From: CAZQVN01 sp964596775
GTDB taxonomy: Bacteria; Eisenbacteria; RBG-16-71-46; JABDJR01; JAWXBZ01
Assembly: GCA_964596775.1 (NCBI GenBank)
Contig: CAZQVN010000049.1
Span: 1 to 26,841, forward strand
DNA length: 26,841 bases
Direction of reading: 5' to 3'
A program made the position numbers and the translations under genes. Position 1 is the first letter of the stretch; each line of letters starts with the position of its first letter. Below the pieces are notes generated by a model. That model saw only the letters and a program-made list of their open reading frames with translations, ran no database searches and was not told the origin of the DNA. This document shows positions 21,020 to 26,841 of this stretch, piece after piece.

Positions 21020-22603
21020 ATGTTTAAGCACCTGGAGTCGGCCCGGTCCCGTCAGTCGTTGTCCCAGCTGGAGCGCAACGAGAGGGAACAGGCCAAATTC
21101 GCAATCGGCTTTCGCGGCCCGGTATGGGCCGGCCTGTCGCTCTTCGTCATCCTCCTCACGGTCTTCCTGATCCTTCTGATCGACGGGCGCAGCGTGGCCC
21201 GCGCCGCCGAACGCGGAGCGCCATGGTCGGCAGCCATGCAGAGCGAGGACTGGGAAACCGTCCGCAAGCTGGCCAAGTCGGCCGTGGACAAGAACTCCAG
21301 CAATGAGGCCGCCCAGCATGCCCTGGGCGTCGCGCTCCTTGAACTGGGCAGGCTCGACGAGGCCGAAGTCCCGCTGATCACCGCCGAATCGCTGGCGCCC
21401 GCGGTGGTGGACTACAAGGTGGCGCTCGCCGACCTCTATGCGCGCAAGAACGTTCCATCTCTGGCGGCCGTGAACCTTCAGTCGGCGCTCGCGCTCGACC
21501 CTTCGCTCGTGGACCTGCACTGGCGACTGGCCCGGGTCCTCTACAGCCTGGGGCAGCACGAGGAGAGCCTTCAGGAGCTCCGCATCATCAACACGCTTCA
21601 GCCGGAAAACTGGGATGCCTACCGGCTGACCGCCGACGTGGCCATGGGGCGCAAGGTCAACTCCCAGGAAGAGTCCAACGAAAAATACCGTGAGGCCATC
21701 CGCAATCTGAAAATCTACACCGCCATCGTGCCGGACGCCCGTTCCTGGGCCAAGATGGCGTTCGCCTACATGAGCATCGTGCCCCCTGACACCGCCGGGG
21801 CGCACAAGGCGGCGGCCACCGCCCTTGCGATCAACGAGAAGGACAACCAGGCCAACCTGGCACTGGCCCGCATCAACCTGATCATGAACAAGACGGAACC
21901 GGCGCTCGGCTACTACATCGAGGCTGCGAAATTCATGATTCCGGCCCGCGACGCCTCGTTCGCCGGCAAGATCCTGACCCGCGACAACAAGCTGGCCCAG
22001 GCCGAAACGGCCCTCAGGACCGCCGCCGCAATCGATTCCACGAACAAGGATTACCTGTTCGACCTCGGGAAGAACCTGATCTCGCAGCAGAAATTCGCCG
22101 AGACGGCCGAGGTGTTCAAGCGGGTGCTCGATGTGGATCCGAAGAACACGTCCGCCTACGTGAACTGGGGCAACGCCGAAATGGCGGCGGGCGATCCCGA
22201 CAAGGCGGAAGAGGCCTACATGAAGGCCCTGAAGATCGACGACTGCTCCGCGCCGGCTCACAAGGCCCTGGGTGACGTGTACGTGGCCAAGGGGGCCAGC
22301 ACCTCCGCCATGGCTTCCTACCGGCGCGCGCTGGAATGCTCACCGGACAACGCCACCGGTTCGGCGGCCGCGGCCGCCCTCGGCTACGTCCAGTGGCAGC
22401 AGAACGACTTCAATGCCGCCATTCCGGTTCTCAAACAGGCCCTGGACTTCGACCGCTGCAACCTGCACGCGATCCTGACCCTCGCCAACTGTCACCAGAA
22501 GCTCGGCCAGAACGAGGAGGCCATAGCCATCCTCCGCCGCGGCCAGGGGTGCGATGCGGGCAACTCGGCCATCAAGGAGGCCCTGCGCAGTCTGGGGCAG
22601 TGA
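21020..22603 (+). CDS. Membrane-anchored periplasmic TPR protein
   Basis: Protein of 527 residues. About 30 charged cytoplasmic residues are followed by one membrane segment at about 35-54 (VWAGLSLFVILLTVFLILLI), then TPR-like repeats to the end, predicted to face the periplasm. Repeat signatures include AAQHALGVALLELGRLDEAE, YVNWGNAEMAAGDPDKAEEAYMKALKID and LANCHQKLGQNEEAIAILRRG. Recurring Cys near the end (ECSPD, DRCNLH, GCDAGN) could form disulfides. TPR proteins bind other proteins; as first gene of the Ton cluster it may scaffold the ExbB/ExbD/TonB complex or its clients, in the way periplasmic CpoB/YbgF helps Tol-Pal (inference). GGAGG lies only 3 bases before the ATG, which is shorter than usual. 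Confidence 0.87.
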   Translation: MFKHLESARSRQSLSQLERNEREQAKFAIGFRGPVWAGLSLFVILLTVFLILLIDGRSVARAAERGAPWSAAMQSEDWETVRKLAKSAVDKNSSNEAAQHALGVALLELGRLDEAEVPLITAESLAPAVVDYKVALADLYARKNVPSLAAVNLQSALALDPSLVDLHWRLARVLYSLGQHEESLQELRIINTLQPENWDAYRLTADVAMGRKVNSQEESNEKYREAIRNLKIYTAIVPDARSWAKMAFAYMSIVPPDTAGAHKAAATALAINEKDNQANLALARINLIMNKTEPALGYYIEAAKFMIPARDASFAGKILTRDNKLAQAETALRTAAAIDSTNKDYLFDLGKNLISQQKFAETAEVFKRVLDVDPKNTSAYVNWGNAEMAAGDPDKAEEAYMKALKIDDCSAPAHKALGDVYVAKGASTSAMASYRRALECSPDNATGSAAAAALGYVQWQQNDFNAAIPVLKQALDFDRCNLHAILTLANCHQKLGQNEEAIAILRRGQGCDAGNSAIKEALRSLGQ

Positions 22604-22683
22604 CCGGAACGGGAATTTGAGATAGACTGGGATAATCGCCGTAAGCGACCAAGGGCTCGTATTTTCACTCGCGGAGGAACAGG
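22604..22683 (+). other. Short spacer before the STAS gene
   Basis: An 80-base gap, AT-richer than its neighbours, ending in GGAGG before the STAS ATG. A GATAAT at 22631-22636 resembles a -10 box but has no matching -35, so an internal promoter is only possible. Confidence 0.25.
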
Positions 22684-23022
22684 ATGGCTGTAAAGCTGGA
22701 AATGCATGACGATGTCGCGGTAGTCACCCCGACGGGAACATTGTGGGGCGGCGATGAAACGGGAAAACTCCGTGAAACGATCGACGGCCTCATCGAGAAA
22801 GGCAATTCCAAGCTGATCATCAACCTGGGGAGCGTCAACCATCTGAACTCGACGGCCCTGGGGCTGCTCGTTTCCACACATACGAACTATGCCAAGCGGA
22901 ACGGAGCCGTGAAACTGTGCAACGTGGAAAAGAGGATCAACAACATCCTCGTCATCACGAAGCTTTCCATGGTTTTCGAGGCTCACGACGCTCTGGACAA
23001 GGCACTGGCCAGTTTCAAGTAG
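22684..23022 (+). CDS. STAS-domain protein (anti-sigma factor antagonist-like)
   Basis: Protein of 112 residues comprising one STAS domain of the SpoIIAA/RsbV type. The regulatory loop reads HLNSTALGLLV, placing Ser56 at the position phosphorylated in SpoIIAA, whose usual loop is DSSGLG-like. In this family the unphosphorylated form binds a partner switch kinase or anti-sigma factor. No kinase, phosphatase or sigma factor is in the window. GGAGG precedes the ATG. Its place between a TPR gene and exbB suggests either that the Ton cluster is under partner-switch control or that the STAS domain works on the complex itself, as STAS proteins do in lipid transport (both inference). Confidence 0.9.
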   Translation: MAVKLEMHDDVAVVTPTGTLWGGDETGKLRETIDGLIEKGNSKLIINLGSVNHLNSTALGLLVSTHTNYAKRNGAVKLCNVEKRINNILVITKLSMVFEAHDALDKALASFK

Positions 23023-23061
23023 ATCGATCAACACAACGATCAGGAGGAGGATCCTAAGTCC

Positions 23062-23808
23062 ATGAAACAGTTTTATCTGCTTGTCTACGGCCTGGCCATG
23101 AGCACGGCGATCGTTATCTTTTTCTTCGTTCTGCCGATGTCCGAGGTCGGTCGAAACATCCAGCACGGCGGTCCGATCGTCATGATCCTCATCGCCCTCT
23201 CCATTCTCGTGCTGTCGTTCGTCATCGAACGCTTCGTCAGCCTGAAACGCGCCCAGGGCAGGGGTTCCATGGTCGTCTTCATCCAGCAGATGCGCCAGAT
23301 GCTGCTCGAGAAGAACACCCAGCGCGCCATCTCCCTGTGCGACCGCCAGCAGGGCTCCCTGGCCAACGTCGTCCGGGCCGGCCTCGTCCGCTACGAGACC
23401 GTGGCCGACCGCATGAACCCGGAAAAGCGCCTCCTGGAAACGAAGCGGGCCGTGGAAGAAGCCAACGCCCTCGAGGTGCCGCTTCTCGAGCGCAACCTGA
23501 TCTCCCTTTCGACGATCGCTTCGATCGGAACGATGGTGGGCCTTCTCGGGACCGTTATCGGAATGATCCGGTCGTTCGCCGCCTCCGCCAAGGTCGGCGC
23601 CCCGGACCCCGCCCAGCTCGCGCTCGGTATTTCCGAAGCCCTCTACTGCACCGCCGGCGGCATCTTCGTCGGTATCTGCGGGATCGTGTCCTACAACTAC
23701 TTCGTCAACCGGGTGGACTCGTTCAACTACCTTATGGATGAAGCCACCTACGAAATGCTCCAGATCCTGGAAGAAAACACCGAGGGCCTCGGAGAACCGC
23801 ATGTCTAA
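23062..23808 (+). CDS. exbB: ExbB/TolQ/MotA-family proton channel protein
   Basis: Protein of 248 residues. Hydrophobic segments lie at about 5-26, 38-57, 147-170 and 192-214, one more than the three of typical ExbB because of the N-terminal segment. The family core is visible as LISLSTIASIGTMVGLLGTVIGMIRSF and ISEALYCTAGGIFVGICGIV, which form the channel helices that use the proton motive force. An AGGAGG lies about 14 bases before the ATG. The gene ends 8 bases inside the next exbD, so the two are coupled. ExbB, TolQ and MotA share this fold; ExbB is favoured by the two ExbD and two TonB genes that follow. TolQ remains possible because no receptor or Pal is present. Confidence 0.92.
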   Translation: MKQFYLLVYGLAMSTAIVIFFFVLPMSEVGRNIQHGGPIVMILIALSILVLSFVIERFVSLKRAQGRGSMVVFIQQMRQMLLEKNTQRAISLCDRQQGSLANVVRAGLVRYETVADRMNPEKRLLETKRAVEEANALEVPLLERNLISLSTIASIGTMVGLLGTVIGMIRSFAASAKVGAPDPAQLALGISEALYCTAGGIFVGICGIVSYNYFVNRVDSFNYLMDEATYEMLQILEENTEGLGEPHV

Positions 23809-24238
23809 GATCAAGAAGGCCCGTGTCGGGGTCACCCTCGACATGACCGCCATGGTCGACGTGGCGTTCCTTCTGCTTATTTTTTACATGAGCACGACGC
23901 AGTTCAAACCGCCCGAGAGCGTGGACGTCAAGCTTCCCGAGTCCCACGCAAACCTCAAGGTGCCGGAAACGAACGTGCTGATTCTCTACGTCACGGATGC
24001 CGGTGAGGTCTTCATTTCCCCGGGTCCGGGCGAGACCAATCCGCTCAAGCCGTCGGAAGTGGCGGGAGCGGTCCGGATGTACCGGTCTCAGAATCCGGCA
24101 TACCGGGTGGCCCTGAAGGGCGACGAGGCGGCTCCCTACGGCGTCATTGAGGACGTCATGGCACAGCTCCAGGAAGCCCTGGCCAATCGATTCAATCTTG
24201 TCACGGACCTGGCCCCGAACCGGCCGGTCGAGCGTTGA
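23801..24238 (+). CDS. exbD: ExbD/TolR-family protein 1
   Basis: Protein of 145 residues: a short basic N-terminus, one membrane helix with the essential aspartate (Asp20 in LDMTAMVDVAFLLLIFYM, matching E. coli ExbD Asp25), then a periplasmic domain of about 100 residues (LILYVTDAGEVFISPG through GVIEDVMAQLQEA). It forms the proton-conducting stator with ExbB. The ATG at 23801 follows GGAGAACCGC and overlaps the exbB end by 8 bases; an upstream in-frame ATG at 23738 lies deep inside exbB. Confidence 0.93.
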   Translation: MSKIKKARVGVTLDMTAMVDVAFLLLIFYMSTTQFKPPESVDVKLPESHANLKVPETNVLILYVTDAGEVFISPGPGETNPLKPSEVAGAVRMYRSQNPAYRVALKGDEAAPYGVIEDVMAQLQEALANRFNLVTDLAPNRPVER

Positions 24239-24267
24239 CCCGAAATTCCCGGCAGGAGGTGAGATAA

Positions 24268-24768
24268 ATGGGTGGCGATGTAGGCGGCGGACCAAGACAA
24301 AAAAAGGGTGGCAAGAGGAAGGCAAAACGCGTCCCCATCCGTCTCGACATGACGCCGATGGTCGACGTCGCGTTTCTGCTGCTCATTTTCTACATGGTGA
24401 CAACGGTGTTCAAGACGCCGCAGGCGCTGGAACTGACGCTGCCACCGGACAGCAAGAGCCAGACCCAGATCGCCGAGTCGAAGATCCTGACGCTCCGGGT
24501 CCTTCCCGGCAGCGGTGGCGAAGCCCGGGTTTTCTGGAGCCGCGGACCCTACAAGCCGGAGGAGATCAGGATGGACGATCTTCCGAAGGTGCTCAACAAC
24601 GAAAAGCAGCAGGTGCCGGACGGCCTGATCACCCTGATCAAGATCGACCGGTCGGCACACTACAGCGCGATGGTCCGCATCACCGATGAACTGGGCCTTG
24701 CCGAAGTCGACAAGTTCAGCCTCGTGCCGTTGACGGACGAGGATCGAAAGGCGGTGACCGGATCATGA
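24268..24768 (+). CDS. exbD: ExbD/TolR-family protein 2
   Basis: Protein of 166 residues with a longer Gly/Lys/Arg-rich N-terminus (MGGDVGGGPRQKKGGKRKAK). One membrane helix carries Asp33 in LDMTPMVDVAFLLLIFYM, followed by a periplasmic domain. The TM helix is nearly identical to that of the first ExbD, but the periplasmic domains have diverged, so the pair may form a hetero-oligomer. Two ExbD genes per ExbB are common in Bacteroidetes-like Ton clusters. AGGAGGTGA sits at ideal distance before the ATG. The stop overlaps the tonB ATG (ATGA). Confidence 0.93.
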   Translation: MGGDVGGGPRQKKGGKRKAKRVPIRLDMTPMVDVAFLLLIFYMVTTVFKTPQALELTLPPDSKSQTQIAESKILTLRVLPGSGGEARVFWSRGPYKPEEIRMDDLPKVLNNEKQQVPDGLITLIKIDRSAHYSAMVRITDELGLAEVDKFSLVPLTDEDRKAVTGS

Positions 24769-25709
24769 GCGGATTCGTATGGGCCAAGTTCATGCTGCTC
24801 GCCCAGCTCGATATCCTGAGCGCCGTGGCGTGGTCCGTGGCCGCCGTGTTCGCGATCGGCATCATCGCGTCCTATGTGGGACGGCTCGTCACCCCGATGG
24901 AGACGAGCGGCGAGGGCGTGATGACCTGGGTGCCCATTCCGGACGACCTGCCCACCGGGCCCGTGGATCCCTACGGTGCCACCGTGCTCAAGTCGTCGTA
25001 CCCGAACTTCATGGTCCGCGGCATGGTCATCTCCGCCCTGTTTCATGCCACACTGATCGGCGGGAGCGTCGTCATCTCGGTGATGATGGCCAGGGAAACG
25101 GAAGTCGTGGCGGCCCGGGTCGTCTCTTATGCGGAACTCGGGGCGCCTCCGTCCCTGTCCCAGAAGGAAGCGCCCACGTCCGGCGTCAATGTCGGGCCTC
25201 CCCCACCTCCTCCGCCCAGCGCGGCCATTCCGATTCCCGTTCCCGACGCCACGGCGCCGAAGAGCACCACGATTCTTTCGCAGGAAGAGCTGGGCGACCT
25301 CGGCCCGATGTTCGAGGGCGGCACCGGTGAAGGAAGCATCTGGGGCGGCGGCGGCGGCGGCGGCGGATTCGGCGGCGGCGGCGTCCAGGTCGGAACCGTC
25401 GGCGGCGACGATCCGAATCCCGGTGATTTCCAGCCCGTGGAGTCGCTCCCCGAACTCGTCACGATTCCGGAACCCGAATACCCCCAGATGGCCCGCGAAG
25501 CCCAGATCGAAGGCGTGGTCAAGCTGATGGTCCTTGTCGGCAAGGACGGCAAGGTCCGGAACGTGAAGGTCGAACAGTCGATCGAGAGTCTGAACGAAGC
25601 AGCCAAGAAAGCGGCCATGCAGGCGGTTTTCCGTCCGGCCATGTGGCAGAACAAGCCCGTGGCGGTCTGGGTCAGCGTGCCGATCCGATTCTCGCTCAGA
25701 ACCGGCTAG
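24765..25709 (+). CDS. tonB: TonB-family energy transducer with an extra N-terminal membrane segment
   Basis: Protein of 314 residues. A first hydrophobic helix at 17-38 is not part of ordinary TonB. A linker (WVPIPDDLPTG) leads to a second helix at 86-108 that carries Ser90-x3-His94, matching Ser16 and His20 of the E. coli TonB anchor that engage ExbB. Then come a Pro-rich stretch (PPPPPPPS), a Gly-rich run encoded by a GGC repeat at 25344-25383, and a TonB_C domain (PEYPQMAREAQIEGVVKLMV through VWVSVPIRFSL). TonB couples ExbB/ExbD energy to outer-membrane transporters. The short Pro-rich spacer may limit its reach across the periplasm. It overlaps exbD2 by 4 bases. Confidence 0.9.
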   Translation: MSGFVWAKFMLLAQLDILSAVAWSVAAVFAIGIIASYVGRLVTPMETSGEGVMTWVPIPDDLPTGPVDPYGATVLKSSYPNFMVRGMVISALFHATLIGGSVVISVMMARETEVVAARVVSYAELGAPPSLSQKEAPTSGVNVGPPPPPPPSAAIPIPVPDATAPKSTTILSQEELGDLGPMFEGGTGEGSIWGGGGGGGGFGGGGVQVGTVGGDDPNPGDFQPVESLPELVTIPEPEYPQMAREAQIEGVVKLMVLVGKDGKVRNVKVEQSIESLNEAAKKAAMQAVFRPAMWQNKPVAVWVSVPIRFSLRTG

Positions 25710-25724
25710 ATCCACCGGGCTCAA

Positions 25725-25815
25725 CCCTCCTTCAGGGAAGACAGACCCCTCAAACGGTTCACCCCTCCGGGTGGGCCGTTTGCTGTTTCGGTCTCTTTCC
25801 TGAAGGAGGGTTTTC
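25725..25815 (+). promoter_or_regulatory. Nested hairpin leader that pairs the ribosome binding site of the second tonB
   Basis: The outer stem CCCTCCTTCAGG (25725-25736) is the perfect complement of CCTGAAGGAGGG (25799-25810), which contains the GAAGGAGGG ribosome binding site of the gene at 25816. A looser middle stem pairs AGACC (25743-25747) with GGTCT (25790-25794). The inner 13-bp stem is the terminator entered separately. The whole leader could reduce both transcription and translation of the second tonB. Confidence 0.55.
25752..25781 (+). terminator. Intrinsic-terminator-like stem between the two tonB genes
   Basis: AAACGGTTCACCC (25752-25764), a CTCC loop and GGGTGGGCCGTTT (25769-25781) form a 13-bp stem that includes two U-G pairs. 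It is followed by GCTGTTTC, a poor U tract. Partial termination or attenuation is the likely effect. Confidence 0.5.
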
Positions 25816-26754
25816 ATGTCCGGTTACATGGTGTCCCGTCTTGCCCTGCTGCTCCAGGCCGAGGGGCTGGCGCTGGCCGCGTCGGCGGTCGGCGTCCTCT
25901 GCTGGTGCGCACTCGCCGCCTCGTATGTCCGCCACTACGCCTCACCCGACCGGGTTCCGATCCGGCTCTGGGTGCCGGTCCCCGATGATCTTCCCCGGCG
26001 ACCGTCTCCCCTTCGCGTGATGTACGGCGCTTCGGACCTCAAGGCCCGTTACCGCCGCTTCATGGGTGGCGGAGTGACCGGAGCGGCGGCCATTCACGTG
26101 GCCGCCATCGGATTCATGGTGATTCTTTCGGCGTTGGCTCCGGAACCCGTCCTCTACGAGAGGATCATTCCCGTGTGCCGGCTCATGCCCGTTCCACCCC
26201 CGACGGTGATCCTGCCCGAAGAGGACTACGGCGTGTCGTGGGGCAAGGCTCCGACCGGCCCGATGCCGAGCCCGTCGCCTCCGACCATCACGAACCCGGT
26301 TCCGGTGCCTGACACGCCCCGGAACCTGCTCAGCCGGTTCGACGCCAACTCCATGGGACCGGGACTGACGTTGGCCGACGGCCCCGGGATCTGGGATGCA
26401 CCGATCGGCAGCCCCATCGGCGGACCGAAGGATCCGTGGCAGGCCGTCGCGCCTCCCATAGAATCCGACGACACCTTCTTCCAGCCCGTCGAAACGCTGC
26501 CGGTCCTCGTGTCGATGGCCGAGCCCGCATACCCTCCCCTGGCGCGCGAACAGGCCCTGGAGGGTGACGTGACCGTGCGCGCCCTCGTCGGACGCGACGG
26601 CCGTGTCCAGGACGTCCGGATCCGAAACCCGATCCCGCTGCTGGAGGATGCCGCGAAAGCCGCGGCCCGGACCGCGGTGTTCAAGCCCGCCTACTGGAAC
26701 CGGACCCCCGTCAGGGTCTGGGTGGAGTTCACGATCAAGTTCAGGCTGGATTGA
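25816..26754 (+). CDS. Second TonB-family protein, paralog of the upstream one
   Basis: Protein of 312 residues with the same layout: an extra N-terminal hydrophobic helix (18-38), the shared linker VPVPDDLP, a second helix carrying His94, a Pro-rich spacer (PTGPMPSPSPPTITNP) and a TonB_C domain (PAYPPLAREQALEGDVTVRALV through VWVEFTIKF). The first 94 residues align with the upstream paralog without gaps. His94 is kept, but the Ser four residues before it is Ala90 here. The Gly-rich run of the upstream protein is missing and the spacer differs. GAAGGAGGG stands 5 bases before the ATG but can be locked in the leader hairpin. It may serve another receptor or act only when released from attenuation (inference). 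Confidence 0.88.
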   Translation: MSGYMVSRLALLLQAEGLALAASAVGVLCWCALAASYVRHYASPDRVPIRLWVPVPDDLPRRPSPLRVMYGASDLKARYRRFMGGGVTGAAAIHVAAIGFMVILSALAPEPVLYERIIPVCRLMPVPPPTVILPEEDYGVSWGKAPTGPMPSPSPPTITNPVPVPDTPRNLLSRFDANSMGPGLTLADGPGIWDAPIGSPIGGPKDPWQAVAPPIESDDTFFQPVETLPVLVSMAEPAYPPLAREQALEGDVTVRALVGRDGRVQDVRIRNPIPLLEDAAKAAARTAVFKPAYWNRTPVRVWVEFTIKFRLD

Positions 26755-26841
26755 GGCGTCGCTCGTTACGCCGCCGGCCCGGGGGTGCGGCATTCCATTC
26801 TCCCCGCTCGGGGCGTCGCTCGTTGCGCCGCCGGCCCGGGG
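26755..26841 (+). repeat. Two copies of a 30-bp GC-rich direct repeat, 57-base period
   Basis: Copy 1 (26755-26784) and copy 2 (26812-26841) begin GGCGTCGCTCGTT and end CGCCGCCGGCCCGGGG, differing at one base between these parts (A versus G). The 27-base spacer holds a palindrome CCCCG-CT-CGGGG overlapping copy 2. Copy 1 starts directly at the tonB stop. The array runs off the window edge, so its true length is unknown. A related partial copy lies after folK. Confidence 0.6.

Noticed and set aside
20683..21027. A 114-codon + frame in the divergent control region
   Set aside because: No ribosome binding site, no domain, and it runs past the next start codon in another frame. The basic N-terminus (MKFKRLNAGGPRGKRKK) alone is not enough.
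20996..23853. Long - strand frames opposite the TPR, STAS and exbB genes
   Set aside because: They cross several well-supported + strand genes and show His/Val/Gly/Asp-rich shadow composition.
26755..26841. CRISPR array beginning at the right edge
   Set aside because: The unit is very GC-rich, starts exactly at a stop codon, has a mismatch between just two copies, its spacer contains a palindrome that overlaps the next copy, a partial copy lies elsewhere alone, and no cas gene is in view.

Overview
The window is a GC-rich, densely packed bacterial chromosome segment with 24 protein genes, no tRNA or rRNA genes and no insertion sequence. The gene set points to a Gram-negative, uncultured lineage near the FCB superphylum, for example an Eisenbacteria-, Krumholzibacteria- or Zixibacteria-like phylum. 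The reasons are two large secreted peptidases (families C25 and S8) that end in FlgD/T9SS-type C-terminal domains, a periplasmic PpiD/SurA-like isomerase, and an ExbB-ExbD-TonB cluster. The phylum is inferred from gene style only and is not proven.

Layout. 1-1628: two tandem, very similar secreted Cys-rich proteins with a dockerin-like tail (- strand), behind a plausible promoter. 1629-5639: a gingipain-type C25 peptidase (-), divergent from a PpiD/SurA-like foldase (+, 5789-7609). 7613-12188: a tight - strand operon, in transcription order folB, folK, deoxynucleoside kinase, panB, panC, GlmU-type nucleotidyltransferase and HIT hydrolase. Most of its genes overlap at ATGA or GTGA. 12295-14028: a cytoplasmic TPR protein (+). 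14063-16591: a secreted S8 peptidase (-). 16673-17749: panE (+), which with panB and panC supplies three of the four dedicated pantothenate enzymes; panD is not in the window. 17778-20630: a - strand operon of class II aldolase, Rieske ferredoxin and GlgC-like ADP-glucose pyrophosphorylase. 20631-21019: a 389-base non-coding divergent control region. 21020-26754: a + strand envelope cluster of membrane-anchored TPR protein, STAS protein, ExbB, two ExbD and two unusual TonB proteins.

How the parts work together. The last cluster looks like a proton-motive-force transducing module (ExbB, two ExbD, two TonB). It is joined by a TPR scaffold that faces the periplasm and a STAS switch protein, which are not standard Ton partners. 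Both TonB proteins carry an extra N-terminal membrane segment and keep the TM histidine at the same residue number. The second TonB gene lies behind a nested hairpin that contains an intrinsic-terminator-like stem and pairs its ribosome binding site. The folB-to-HIT operon combines folate, pantothenate, deoxynucleotide salvage and nucleotide-sugar functions.

Other non-coding signals are a perfect 15-bp inverted repeat across the foldase/HIT convergence, and a GC-rich repeat that directly follows the stop codons of the second tonB gene and, in partial form, folK. Nothing seen amounts to a defence system or a mobile element. The most novel-looking items are the Ton/STAS/TPR cluster and its leader structure.
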